A program made the translations under genes and the position numbers. Positions 15,865 through 24,494 of a stretch of DNA of 64,000 bases are shown one piece after another. A model generated the notes under the pieces. The model saw only the letters and a list, made by a program, of their open reading frames with translations. It was not told the DNA's origin and did no database searches. The first letter of the stretch is position 1. Each line of letters begins with the position of its first letter. Source of the DNA: Pseudomonas parafulva (lineage in GTDB: Bacteria > Pseudomonadota > Gammaproteobacteria > Pseudomonadales > Pseudomonadaceae). The stretch is taken from contig NZ_CP009747.1 in the NCBI RefSeq assembly GCF_000800255.1, positions 3,906,001 to 3,970,000 on the forward strand, written 5' to 3'.

Positions 15865-17514
15865 TCAGTGGAACAGCACCGCCGTCTTCTGCAAGGTGAC
15901 CCACACGCCCCAGGCCAGCGGAATCACCACCACCGCCCAGGCCAGCAGCACCAGTGGCAGGCTGCCCGGCGCGGCGTGCCATTCCAGCGACTTGGCCCCG
16001 TCGGCGCCCTTGTCGTGGCTCAGCGCGCGCTCGGCGGCCAGCTCGGCATCGGTCATGAAGTACTTGTCGGCCACCGGACGCACCAGCAGGTTGCAGATGA
16101 AGCCCAGCACCAGCAGGCCGGCGAGGATGTACAAGGTCATGTCGTAGGCAGCGGCGCGCGGCACGCCGGCCGCCAACTGCGCCTCACGCAGGTAGGTGAT
16201 CAGCACCGGGCCGAGCACGCCGGCCGCCGCCCAGGCGGTGAGCAGGCGGCCGTGGATCGCGCCGACCATCTGCGTGCCGAACAGGTCGGCCAGGTAGGCC
16301 GGAACGGTCGAGAAACCGCCGCCGTACATCGACAGGATGATGCAGAACGCCGCCACGAACAGCGCGACGTTACCGATATGGCCCATGTTCGGCACCAGCG
16401 TGTACAGGCCCACGCCCAGGGCGAAGAAGGCGAAGTAGGTGTTCTTGCGCCCGATGTAGTCGGAGAACGACGCCCAGAAGAAGCGCCCGCCAATGTTGAA
16501 CAGGCTCAGCAAGCCGGTGAAGCCCGCGGCGATGGCGGCGATCTGCGCCAGTTGCGCGGCATTGAGCTCACTGAAGCTCAGGTCGTTGCCCAGCAACTTG
16601 CCGCCGAACACTTCCTGCAGCAGTGGCGAAGCCATGCCGAGGATGCCGATACCGGCCGACACGTTCAGGCACAGCACCAGCCACACCAGGGCGAACTGCG
16701 GGGTTTTCCAGGCCACGCTGACGTGCACGTGACGGTCGGTGACCATGGCGTTGGCTTTCTTCGCCGGCGGCGTCCAGCCCTCGGGTTTCCAGCCGGTCGG
16801 CGGCACGCGGTAGGCCAGGGCGCCTGCGGTCATGAACACGAAATAGATGGCCGCCATGGCGATGAAGCTCTGCCACACGCCCACTTCCTGGCCGTTGGCG
16901 AAGTGCCCCATCAGCGCCGTGGCCAGCGGTGCCCCCACCATCGCGCCGCCGCCGAAGCCCATGATCGCCATGCCGGTGGCCATGCCGCGCTTGTCCGGGA
17001 ACCACTTGATCAGGGTCGAAACCGGCGAAATGTAGCCCAGCCCCAGGCCGATACCGCCGATCACACCCGACCCCAGCCACATCATCCACAGTTGATGGGT
17101 CTTGATGCCGATGGCCGAGATCACCAGGCCGCCACACCAGCACAGCGCCGAGACCAGGCCAGCCTTGCGCGGACCGGCATGTTCCAGCCAGCCGCCCAGC
17201 ACGGCGGCCGAGCAGCCGAGGAAGACGAAGAACAGGGTGTAGATCCAGCTCAGCATCGAGATCTGCCAGTCGCAGTCGGCGCTGAACAGACGGGCGATGA
17301 AGCCCAGGTCGGGCGAGCAGGCCACTGGTGCGGTGATGCCAATGGCTTGCGACAGCGGCAGCCAGAACACCGAGAAGCCGTAGGCCATGCCGATGCACAG
17401 GTGGATAGCCAATGCCGCCGGGGGTACCAGCCAGCGGTTGAAGCCCGGGCGGGCGATGATGCGCTCCTTGGACAGGAAGCCTGGCGCCGCCCCTGTCGTG
17501 TTGCTGCTAGTCAT
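15865..17514 (-). CDS. OFA-family major facilitator transporter
   Basis: A 549-residue MFS protein with about 12 membrane segments plus an extra hydrophobic segment at the C-terminus (LVLLAWAVVVIPLAWGVWVTL). Family features include GMAYGFSVFWLPLSQAIG, the loop-2/3 signature EHAGPRKAGL, and FPDKRGMATGMAIMGFGGGA. These match the oxalate/formate antiporter (OFA) branch, whose members exchange or import small carboxylates. An insertion of about 60 residues in the central loop and the C-terminal tail make it longer than OxlT. Substrate is not predictable. It stands alone, divergent from asmA across about 390 bp. Confidence 0.85.
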   Translation of the reverse strand: MTSSNTTGAAPGFLSKERIIARPGFNRWLVPPAALAIHLCIGMAYGFSVFWLPLSQAIGITAPVACSPDLGFIARLFSADCDWQISMLSWIYTLFFVFLGCSAAVLGGWLEHAGPRKAGLVSALCWCGGLVISAIGIKTHQLWMMWLGSGVIGGIGLGLGYISPVSTLIKWFPDKRGMATGMAIMGFGGGAMVGAPLATALMGHFANGQEVGVWQSFIAMAAIYFVFMTAGALAYRVPPTGWKPEGWTPPAKKANAMVTDRHVHVSVAWKTPQFALVWLVLCLNVSAGIGILGMASPLLQEVFGGKLLGNDLSFSELNAAQLAQIAAIAAGFTGLLSLFNIGGRFFWASFSDYIGRKNTYFAFFALGVGLYTLVPNMGHIGNVALFVAAFCIILSMYGGGFSTVPAYLADLFGTQMVGAIHGRLLTAWAAAGVLGPVLITYLREAQLAAGVPRAAAYDMTLYILAGLLVLGFICNLLVRPVADKYFMTDAELAAERALSHDKGADGAKSLEWHAAPGSLPLVLLAWAVVVIPLAWGVWVTLQKTAVLFH

Positions 17515-17907
17515 GGATTCGATCCTTATATGAATTGTCAGTGCTTACGGATCGTTTCCCTGGCGTTTCGCGGCACACAAGGCGAATTACGCGCCGTTTT
17601 CGGCGTCACTGCCCCGCGACAATCGGTCGCGGACACTCCGGAAGCGAGGCAAGGTTACCAGCATAAAGTGACGGCGAGATCAAACTGACATCATTATTTT
17701 TCATAAATCTGCTCGCCCCGTGATTTCGTGCGCAAGCGTTTGCGTCCGATCAGGCCGGGCAGTCTTCGAACGGAACTGTGTCGGGCGACGCTGTCGAAGC
17801 CCTTTCATGGCAAACGCCCCCTATCGTGCGTCAGTTACTCAGAAGCGGCGCGCACGGCGCTATACTCTGGCGCTCGAATTCATCCATCGGACTACAAGGA
17901 CTCGCCC
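17515..17907. promoter_or_regulatory. Divergent intergenic region, OFA transporter and asmA
   Basis: About 390 bp without a convincing gene. An AT-rich pocket at about 17680-17710 is the likely promoter area for the transporter. A TATACT box at 17861-17866 is a candidate -10 for asmA, but I see no good -35 at the right spacing. Confidence 0.35.
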
Positions 17908-20154
17908 ATGAAAGCGTTCGGCAAAATCCTGGGGCTTGGACTTCTCGGGTTGTTGCTGATCATCGTGGCGCTGGGCTTCGCCCTGACCCACCTCTTCGAT
18001 CCCAACGACTACAAAGACGAAATCCGCGAGCTGGCCCGCAAGAAGGCCCACGTCGAGCTGACCCTCAACGGTGACATCGGCTGGAGCCTGTTCCCCTGGC
18101 TGGGCCTGGAACTGCATGAGGCGAGCATCGCCACGCTGAACAACCCCAAGCAGCCGTTCGCCGACCTGCAGATGCTCGGCTTGTCGGTGCGCGTCCTGCC
18201 GCTGCTGCGCCGCGAGGTGCAGATGAGCGACGTGCGCGTCGAAGGCCTGAACCTGACCCTGGTGCGCGACCCGCACGGCCACGGCAACTGGGAGGACATC
18301 GGCAAGCCGCTGCCCGAGCAGAACGCCAGCGCCGCGACGGCCCCAGCCGAGCCGAGCGAAGCGCCCGCGCCAGCCAAGGGCGATGCCAACGAACGCGCCG
18401 TGAAGCTGGACATCGACAGCCTCACCGTGAACAACGCCCGAGTGCAGTTCACCGACGAACAGAGCGGCAGGAGCTATGGCGCCGAAAGCATCCAATTGAG
18501 CACCGGTCCCGTGCATGACGGCGTCAGCACACCGATCAAAGCCAGTGCTTTCGTCAGCGCCAGCGAACCGAACATCAAGGCCCGTACCGAGCTGGTCGGC
18601 GATCTGCGCTTCGATCGCAAGCTCAAGCGCTATAGCCTCGAAGACATGCGCTTGTCCGGCGAAACCTCGGGCGAGCCGACCGCCGGCAAGACCGTGACCT
18701 TCGCCGCCCAGGGCCAGGTACTGGCCGACCTGGGCGCCGACGTCGCCTCCTGGACTGGCCTCAAGGTCTCGGCCAACCAGTTGCGTGCACTCGGCGAGCT
18801 GAACCTGCGCGACCTGAGCAGCACCCCGCAGATCAGCGGCGCGCTGTCCATCGCCCAATTCAACCTGCGCACCTTCCTCGACGGCATCGGCCATCCGCTG
18901 CCGGCCACCGCCGATGCGAACGCCTTCGCCAAGCTCGAACTGGTCACCCGCCTGGAAGGTTCGCCAACCGCCATCGCCCTGCCAGACCTAGCGGTGAAAC
19001 TCGATGACAGCAGCTTCACCGGCCGCGTCGCTATCGAAGACTTCGCCAAGCAGGCGCTGCGCGTGCAGCTCAAGGGCGACAAGTTCGACGCCGACCGCTA
19101 CCTGCCGGCCAAGAGCGAGGAGGCCAAAGGTGCCAAGGCCGCGCGTCAGGCCGAGGTGCAGCAGCAGGAAGCCACGGCAGTCGCCGGGGCCGGCTCCACG
19201 CCGCTGCCGAGCGCACCCACCCAAGTGGCCTGGAGCACCGACAAGCTGCTGCCGGTCGATCGCCTGCGTGCCCTGGACCTGCAAGCCGACCTGTCGTTCG
19301 GCGCCCTGACCCTGGACAAGCTGCCGATCACCGACGCTCACCTGCAAGCCTCCGGCCAAGGCGGCCTGCTGACCCTGCAGACCCTGCGCGGCGGCCTGTA
19401 CAACGGCAGCTTCGAGGCCAAGGGCACGGTCGACGTGCGTCCGGCCGTGCCGCAACTGGGCGTCAACACGCAGATCACCCGCGTACCGGTCGAGCACTTC
19501 ATCAAGCGCGACACGCCAGATCAGGCCCCGCCGGTCAAAGGCCTGCTGACCCTGTCCAGCGACCTCACTGCCAGCGGCAACAGCCAGAAAGCACTGGTCG
19601 ATACGCTCAATGGCAATGCCAGCTTCACCATCACCGATGGCGTGCTGGTCAACGCCAACCTCGAACAGCAACTGTGCCAGGCCATCGCCACCCTCAACCG
19701 CAAGCAGCTCAGCGGCGAGCCACGGGCCAAGGACACGCCGTTCCAAGAACTGCGCGGCACCTTGGTGGTGCGCAACGGCGTGGCCAGCAACCCGGACCTG
19801 AAGGTGCGCATCCCAGGCCTGACCGTCAACGGCCATGGCGACGTGGACCTGCGCGTGCTGGGCATGGACTACGGCATCGGCGTACTGGTCGAGGGCGATC
19901 AGCGAGCCATGCCCGACCCGGCCTGCCAGGTCAACGAGCGCTACGTCGGCGTCGAGCTGCCGCTGCGCTGCCGCGGCCCGCTGGAGCTGGGCGCCAAGGC
20001 CTGCCGCCTGGACAAGGACGGCCTGGGCAAGGTCGCCGCCAAGCTGGCCGGCAACCGCCTGAAAGACAAGATCGACGAGAAGCTCGATGAAAAGCTCGGC
20101 GACAAGGTCAGCCCGGAATTGAAGGACGCGCTCAAGGGGCTGTTCAAACGATGA
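17908..20154 (+). CDS. asmA: AsmA family protein
   Basis: A 748-residue AsmA-like protein, anchored in the inner membrane by one N-terminal segment (LGLLGLLLIIVALGFALTHLF, residues about 10-30) with a large periplasmic repeating-beta-groove domain. Members are thought to carry phospholipids between membranes or affect outer-membrane protein assembly. FDPNDYKDEIRELARKKAHVELTLNGDIGWSLFPWLGLEL (31-70) is the family's N-terminal signature, and a Pro/Ala-rich linker lies at about 135-165. ATG 17908 has AAGGA upstream; the frame extends upstream but without homology. Its stop overlaps the mutY start (ATGA). Confidence 0.92.
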   Translation: MKAFGKILGLGLLGLLLIIVALGFALTHLFDPNDYKDEIRELARKKAHVELTLNGDIGWSLFPWLGLELHEASIATLNNPKQPFADLQMLGLSVRVLPLLRREVQMSDVRVEGLNLTLVRDPHGHGNWEDIGKPLPEQNASAATAPAEPSEAPAPAKGDANERAVKLDIDSLTVNNARVQFTDEQSGRSYGAESIQLSTGPVHDGVSTPIKASAFVSASEPNIKARTELVGDLRFDRKLKRYSLEDMRLSGETSGEPTAGKTVTFAAQGQVLADLGADVASWTGLKVSANQLRALGELNLRDLSSTPQISGALSIAQFNLRTFLDGIGHPLPATADANAFAKLELVTRLEGSPTAIALPDLAVKLDDSSFTGRVAIEDFAKQALRVQLKGDKFDADRYLPAKSEEAKGAKAARQAEVQQQEATAVAGAGSTPLPSAPTQVAWSTDKLLPVDRLRALDLQADLSFGALTLDKLPITDAHLQASGQGGLLTLQTLRGGLYNGSFEAKGTVDVRPAVPQLGVNTQITRVPVEHFIKRDTPDQAPPVKGLLTLSSDLTASGNSQKALVDTLNGNASFTITDGVLVNANLEQQLCQAIATLNRKQLSGEPRAKDTPFQELRGTLVVRNGVASNPDLKVRIPGLTVNGHGDVDLRVLGMDYGIGVLVEGDQRAMPDPACQVNERYVGVELPLRCRGPLELGAKACRLDKDGLGKVAAKLAGNRLKDKIDEKLDEKLGDKVSPELKDALKGLFKR

Positions 20155-21218
20155 GCCCCCAGCAGTTCTCCAGCGCTGTGCTGGAGTGGTTCGACCAGCA
20201 CGGCCGCCACGACCTGCCCTGGCAACAGGGCATCACCCCGTACCGGGTGTGGGTGTCGGAAATCATGTTGCAGCAGACCCAGGTGAGCACGGTGCTCAAC
20301 TACTTCGACCGCTTCATGCAGGCGCTGCCGACCGTGCAGGCGCTGGCCGAGGCGCCCGAAGACGAAGTGCTGCACCTGTGGACAGGCCTGGGTTACTACA
20401 CCCGTGCGCGCAACTTGCAGAAGGCGGCGCAGATCGTCGTCGCCGAGCACGCGGGCGAATTCCCGCGCAGCGTCGCCCAGCTCACCGAACTGCCCGGCAT
20501 CGGCCGCTCCACCGCCGGCGCCATCGCCAGTATCAGCATGGGCCTGCGCGCGCCGATCCTCGACGGCAACGTCAAGCGCGTGCTGGCGCGGTTCACCGCG
20601 CAAGGCGGCTACCCCGGCGAGCCAAAGGTCGCCAATGCCCTGTGGATGGCGGCCGAGCGCTTCACGCCGACGACGCGGGTCAACGACTACACCCAGGCGA
20701 TGATGGACCTGGGTGCCACGCTGTGCACCCGCTCCAAGCCCAGTTGCCTGATCTGCCCGCTGCAGCGCGGCTGCGAAGCGCACCTGCTGGGCGAGGAAAA
20801 GCGCTACCCCGAGCCCAAGCCGCGCAAAGCCCTGCCCCAGCGCCGGGCGCTGATGCCGCTGCTGACCAACCACGAAGGCGCCATCCTGCTCTACCGCCGC
20901 CCCTCCAGCGGCCTGTGGGGCGGTCTGTGGAGCCTGCCGGAGCTGGACAGCCTGGAGCAGCTCGACGACCTCGCCTACCAGCACGGCCTGCGCATGACCG
21001 AACGCCAGGCGCTGCAAGGCCTGACCCATACCTTCAGCCATTTCCAACTGGCAATCGAGCCGTGGCTGGTCCGCGTGGACTCGCTCGGACCGCACGTGGC
21101 CGAGCCCGACTGGCTCTGGTATAACCTCGCCACCCCGCCGCGCCTGGGCCTTGCCGCCCCAGTGAAGAAACTGCTGGCCCGCGCGGCCGACGCATTGATT
21201 GCAGGAGAGTCCCGATGA
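20151..21218 (+). CDS. mutY: A/G-specific adenine DNA glycosylase MutY
   Basis: A 355-residue base-excision glycosylase removing adenine opposite 8-oxoguanine. The catalytic glutamate is in [11 protein letters not shown] (about 37), the helix-hairpin-helix is [12 protein letters not shown], and the catalytic aspartate is in [11 protein letters not shown] (about 138). The [4Fe-4S] ligands are spaced C-X6-C-X2-C-X5-C in [17 protein letters not shown]. The C-terminal Nudix-like 8-oxoG recognition domain is complete. It is coupled by 4-bp overlaps to both asmA and yggX. Confidence 0.97.
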   Translation: MSPQQFSSAVLEWFDQHGRHDLPWQQGITPYRVWVSEIMLQQTQVSTVLNYFDRFMQALPTVQALAEAPEDEVLHLWTGLGYYTRARNLQKAAQIVVAEHAGEFPRSVAQLTELPGIGRSTAGAIASISMGLRAPILDGNVKRVLARFTAQGGYPGEPKVANALWMAAERFTPTTRVNDYTQAMMDLGATLCTRSKPSCLICPLQRGCEAHLLGEEKRYPEPKPRKALPQRRALMPLLTNHEGAILLYRRPSSGLWGGLWSLPELDSLEQLDDLAYQHGLRMTERQALQGLTHTFSHFQLAIEPWLVRVDSLGPHVAEPDWLWYNLATPPRLGLAAPVKKLLARAADALIAGESR

Positions 21219-21487
21219 CCCGCACCGTGAAGTGCCGCAAGTACAACGAAGAGCTGCCGGGCCTGCCGCGCCCGCCCTACCCGGGCGCCAAGGGCCAGGA
21301 CATCTATGAACACATCTCGCAGAAGGCCTGGGACGAGTGGCAGAAGCACCAGACCATGCTGATCAACGAGAAGCGCCTGAACATGATGAACGGCGAGGAC
21401 CGCAAGTTCCTCCAGGCGGAGATGGACAAGTTCTTCGCCGGCGAGGACTACGCCCAGGCTGAAGGCTACGTGCCACCGAGCGCCTGA
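21215..21487 (+). CDS. yggX: Probable iron-sulfur trafficking protein YggX
   Basis: A 90-residue cytosolic protein ([24 protein letters not shown]) of the YggX family, which protects iron-sulfur proteins from oxidative damage. Cys7 and the [11 protein letters not shown] box, then [15 protein letters not shown], are diagnostic. Its ATG overlaps the mutY stop. Pairing with mutY, itself an Fe-S enzyme, is conserved in gammaproteobacteria and consistent with oxidative-damage protection. Confidence 0.95.
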   Translation: MTRTVKCRKYNEELPGLPRPPYPGAKGQDIYEHISQKAWDEWQKHQTMLINEKRLNMMNGEDRKFLQAEMDKFFAGEDYAQAEGYVPPSA

Positions 21488-21543
21488 GCCCGACCACGAC
21501 CCATGTCTGTACAAAAAACAGTCAACGGCCGTAAGCGACGGAA

Positions 21544-21599
21544 TTAATTTAAAATTTTTTCAAAAAGTCGTTGACGCAAGATCTGAAAACCTTTTTAAT
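21544..21599 (+). promoter_or_regulatory. Sigma-70 promoter of tRNA-Phe with AT-rich upstream element
   Basis: TTGACG (21571-21576) and TTTAAT (21594-21599) are separated by exactly 17 bp, and an AT-rich block at 21544-21567 resembles an UP element. Initiation about 7 bp after the -10 would start the transcript just before the mature tRNA at 21610. The GC-rich stretch between (CGCCCCG) is typical of a stringently controlled discriminator. Confidence 0.75.
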
Positions 21600-21609
21600 T
21601 CGCCCCGTC

Positions 21610-21685
21610 GCCCAGATAGCTCAGTCGGTAGAGCAGAGGATTGAAAATCCTCGTGTCGGCGGTTCGACTCCGTCTCTGGGCACCA
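21610..21685 (+). tRNA. tRNA-Phe (anticodon GAA)
   Basis: A 76-nt tRNA with acceptor stem GCCCAGA/TCTGGGC, D-arm AGCTCAGTCGGTAGAGC, anticodon arm GAGGATTGAAAATCCTC with GAA at 21643-21645, T-arm GGCGGTTCGACTCCGTC and an encoded CCA end. It is a single gene with its own promoter and terminator. No integrase or partial 3' copy is seen nearby, so it does not host an island here. Confidence 0.98.
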
Positions 21686-21730
21686 CCATTAAGCATCGGG
21701 TGGTTGCAAAGTTACCCGAAGCGACACAAG

Positions 21731-21754
21731 AAACCCGCCCAGTGCGGGTTTTTT
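21731..21754 (+). terminator. Intrinsic terminator after tRNA-Phe
   Basis: The stem AAACCCGC (21731-21738) and GCGGGTTT (21744-21751) with loop CCAGT runs into a T-tract to 21754. It lies 45 bp after the tRNA. Confidence 0.85.
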
Positions 21755-21855
21755 GTTGCCTGGGATTTGGCTGCCGGGCTTGATCAATGTCAAACCGCCA
21801 TCCTCCGCCTCCCCCTAAGCTACGCCATGGACCCCCGATTCCCGCAAGGATCTCC

Positions 21856-22827
21856 ATGAGCGACGACGCACCTCTTCCCCTCCCCGCACCCACCGCCTCT
21901 GCCGCGCGCACGGCTCGCGCCCGCAAGCGCAAGCCCGAAGCGACCATCACCCGCATCAGCCAGCAGCCTGCCGCACTGGAAGTGGCCACCGCCCGCAAGG
22001 GCAGCAACGAAGACAGCACCAGCGCCCGCCTGCCGGCCAGCTATCCCTACGCCACACGGATGCGCCGCCAGGAGTACGAAAAGGCCAAGCACGCACTGCA
22101 GATCGAGCTGCTCAAGGTACAAAGCTGGGCCAAGGACACCGGCCAGCGCATCGTGGTGTTGTTCGAGGGACGCGACGCGGCCGGCAAAGGCGGCACCATC
22201 AAGCGCTTCATGGAACACCTCAACCCACGCGGCGCACGCATCGTGGCGCTGGAAAAGCCTTCGGAACAGGAAAAGGGCCAGTGGTACTTCCAGCGCTACA
22301 TCCAGCACCTGCCCACCGCCGGGGAAATGGTGTTCTTCGACCGCTCCTGGTACAACCGCGCCGGCGTCGAGCGGGTGATGGACTTCTGCTCGCCGCTGCA
22401 ATACCTGGAGTTCATGCGCCAGGCCCCCGACCTCGAACGCATGCTGTGCAACAGCGGCATCCTGCTGTTCAAATATTGGTTCTCGGTCAACCGCGAAGAG
22501 CAACTGCGCCGTTTCATCTCGCGCCGTGACGATCCGCTCAAGCACTGGAAGCTGTCGCCCATCGACATCAAGTCGCTGGACAAGTGGGACGACTACACCG
22601 CGGCCAAGGAAGCCATGTTCTTCCACACCGACACCGCCGATGCGCCCTGGACCGTGATCAAGTCCGACGACAAGAAGCGCGCCCGACTCAACTGCATCCG
22701 CCACTTCCTCCACGCCCTGGACTATCCGGACAAGGACCACAGCGTCGCCCATGCCCCCGACCCGTTGCTGGTCGGGCGGGCGATGCGCGGTTTCGAAGAG
22801 GACGAGGCCACGGAACTGGCCGGCTGA
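21856..22827 (+). CDS. ppk2: Polyphosphate kinase 2 (PPK2)
   Basis: A 323-residue single-domain PPK2, a thymidylate-kinase-like fold transferring phosphate between polyphosphate and nucleotides. Walker A is FEGRDAAGKGGT, Walker B is FFDRSWYNRAG, and the lid residues follow in FISRRDDPLKHWKLSPID. About 80 N-terminal residues are low complexity and rich in Ala, Pro, Arg and Lys. ATG 21856 follows AAGGA; an in-frame upstream extension starting at 21787 is proline-rich and lacks a site. It is a single gene with a terminator after it. The preferred direction (GDP/ADP phosphorylation) cannot be read from sequence. Confidence 0.93.
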   Translation: MSDDAPLPLPAPTASAARTARARKRKPEATITRISQQPAALEVATARKGSNEDSTSARLPASYPYATRMRRQEYEKAKHALQIELLKVQSWAKDTGQRIVVLFEGRDAAGKGGTIKRFMEHLNPRGARIVALEKPSEQEKGQWYFQRYIQHLPTAGEMVFFDRSWYNRAGVERVMDFCSPLQYLEFMRQAPDLERMLCNSGILLFKYWFSVNREEQLRRFISRRDDPLKHWKLSPIDIKSLDKWDDYTAAKEAMFFHTDTADAPWTVIKSDDKKRARLNCIRHFLHALDYPDKDHSVAHAPDPLLVGRAMRGFEEDEATELAG

Positions 22828-22832
22828 AAAAC

Positions 22833-22860
22833 AAACGCCACCGTGTGAACGGTGGCGTTT
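22833..22860 (+). terminator. Hairpin terminator after ppk2
   Basis: The perfect 11-bp stem AAACGCCACCG (22833-22843) and CGGTGGCGTTT (22850-22860) has loop TGTGAA. It sits 5 bp after the ppk2 stop and before the convergent small gene. Terminal A and T runs make it usable on either strand. Confidence 0.75.
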
Positions 22861-22884
22861 GCCGTCGCGATACCGGGCTGGCGG

Positions 22885-23082
22885 TCAGTGCCAGACAGCG
22901 GCGAGCGCGTCGAGCTCTGCGTCGCTGAGCAATCCCTGCGGGTATCGCGCATCCAGAAGGCGGCGTGGATCGGTCTTCCTGACCCGGAGGCTTCCATGGT
23001 GCTTCAACCACTGCGCCAACACCTTGAGCGATTCGTGATCGATCGCCACGGGGGACATAGCCGACTCACTTGCTGCATTCAT
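22885..23082 (-). CDS. Small hypothetical protein, 65 residues
   Basis: A soluble 65-residue protein (MNAASESAMSPVAIDHESLK to LAAVWH) with no recognised domain. Coding character is good: G/C-ending codons, a GGGAG site upstream of ATG 23082, and a position between two well-defined genes with a terminator hairpin at its 3' side. A second in-frame ATG at 23058 is an alternative start. No function can be inferred. Confidence 0.55.
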   Translation of the reverse strand: MNAASESAMSPVAIDHESLKVLAQWLKHHGSLRVRKTDPRRLLDARYPQGLLSDAELDALAAVWH

Positions 23083-23263
23083 TTCGACACGTACTCCCTG
23101 GAGGCGTGAGCGGCCAAACTACCGGGTGAATGTTACAGAACGGGGGTGGGGCCCCCTGCCTGAACCATCCGGCTGAATGCGATACAAGAGCTGTGCCAGG
23201 GTGCTGGTCGATCATCGCGAGCGACGCTCGATCAGCTCCGTCCCAGGCAGGCTAGAGGCCGGC

Positions 23264-24370
23264 TCAGCGCTTGACCGGCGCCGGCTGCTGCTGGGTCAGG
23301 CAGTGGATATTGCCGCCGCCCAGCAGCAGCTCTCGGCCGGGGATCATCACCACCTCGTGGTCGGGGAACAGCTCGGTGAGGATCGCTCTGGCGCGGGCGT
23401 CGGCTGGATCGTCGAAGCTGGGCGCGATGATGCCGCCGTTGACGATCAGGAAGTTCACGTAGGATCCGGCCAGGCGCACCGAGGGATCGCGCGGCTGGCT
23501 GCCGGCGACCTGGTCGACGCCGGCGCATTCTTCTTCGGTGGCATAAAGCGGTCCAGGAATGGGCATCTTGTGCACCACGAACTCGCGCCCTTTGGCATCG
23601 CGGGTGTTCTTCAGCACCTCGTAGGCGGCGTGGCAACGGGCATGGTTGGGGTCATTGGAATCATCGGTCCAGGCCAGTAACACTTCGCCTGGACGCACGT
23701 AACAGCAGAAATTGTCGACGTGGCCGTCGGTCTCGTCGTTGTACAGCCCATCGGGCAACCAGACGATGGTCTGCACCGCCAACTGCTCGCGCAGGACATC
23801 TTCGATCTGCTCGCGGCTCAGGTGCGGGTTGCGGTTGCGATTGAGCAGGCATTCCTCGGTGGTGATCAGCGTGCCCTCGCCATCGACATGGATCGAGCCG
23901 CCCTCGAGCACGAAGCCTTCGGTGTGATAGCGCTGGCAACGCTCCATTTCCATGACTTTGGCGGCCAGTTCTTCGTCACGGTTCCACGGCGCGTACAGAC
24001 CGCCGTCAAAGCCACCCCAGGCGTTGAAGCCCCAATCGACCCCACGCACTTCGCCATGGTCGTCGATGACGAAGGTCGGGCCGGTGTCGCGCACCCAGGC
24101 ATCGTCGCTGCTCATTTCCACCACACGGATATTCGGCAGCTCGAGCTGACGACGGGCGTTGCCGTACTGCCCAGCCGACACCGCCACGGTGACCGGCTCG
24201 AAGCGGGCGATGGCCTTGGCCAGGGTCACATGGGCCGCCTGCGCGGGCTTGCCGCCCTGGCGCCAGTTGTCCGGGCGCTCCGGCCACACCATCCACACCT
24301 GGGTCTGTGGCGCCCACTCGGCGGGCATGTGGAAACCGTCGGCGCGGGGAGTCGAATCAAGGGTCTTCAT
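23264..24370 (-). CDS. aguA: Agmatine deiminase AguA
   Basis: A 368-residue guanidino-modifying enzyme hydrolysing agmatine to N-carbamoylputrescine and ammonia, part of arginine-decarboxylase-dependent putrescine synthesis or catabolism. The catalytic cysteine is in [14 protein letters not shown] near the C-terminus. [26 protein letters not shown] and the [14 protein letters not shown] stretch provide the His and Asp residues. ATG 24370 has AGAGG upstream. The partner amidase AguB is not beside it. It has its own upstream AT-rich region (24371-24494). Confidence 0.95.
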   Translation of the reverse strand: MKTLDSTPRADGFHMPAEWAPQTQVWMVWPERPDNWRQGGKPAQAAHVTLAKAIARFEPVTVAVSAGQYGNARRQLELPNIRVVEMSSDDAWVRDTGPTFVIDDHGEVRGVDWGFNAWGGFDGGLYAPWNRDEELAAKVMEMERCQRYHTEGFVLEGGSIHVDGEGTLITTEECLLNRNRNPHLSREQIEDVLREQLAVQTIVWLPDGLYNDETDGHVDNFCCYVRPGEVLLAWTDDSNDPNHARCHAAYEVLKNTRDAKGREFVVHKMPIPGPLYATEEECAGVDQVAGSQPRDPSVRLAGSYVNFLIVNGGIIAPSFDDPADARARAILTELFPDHEVVMIPGRELLLGGGNIHCLTQQQPAPVKR

Positions 24371-24494
24371 GGAAAGCCTCTGCAGAGTTGGGGGGCGAGC
24401 CCGGGCCACGAATGGCCGGATGCCGCCCAATTTATCCGATGCAAATCGGTATTTAAAGGGTACTAAAGCCTAAAATAATGAATTAGACGTTTAG

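Noticed and set aside
15178..17688. An 836-codon open frame on the plus strand opposite hisB and the OFA transporter
   Set aside because: It spans two real genes and a REP palindrome on the other strand and has antisense-type composition; long spurious frames are expected at this GC content.
21610..21685. tRNA-Phe as an island attachment site
   Set aside because: Only one copy of the tRNA 3' end is seen, there is no integrase nearby, and the flanking genes are ordinary core genes.
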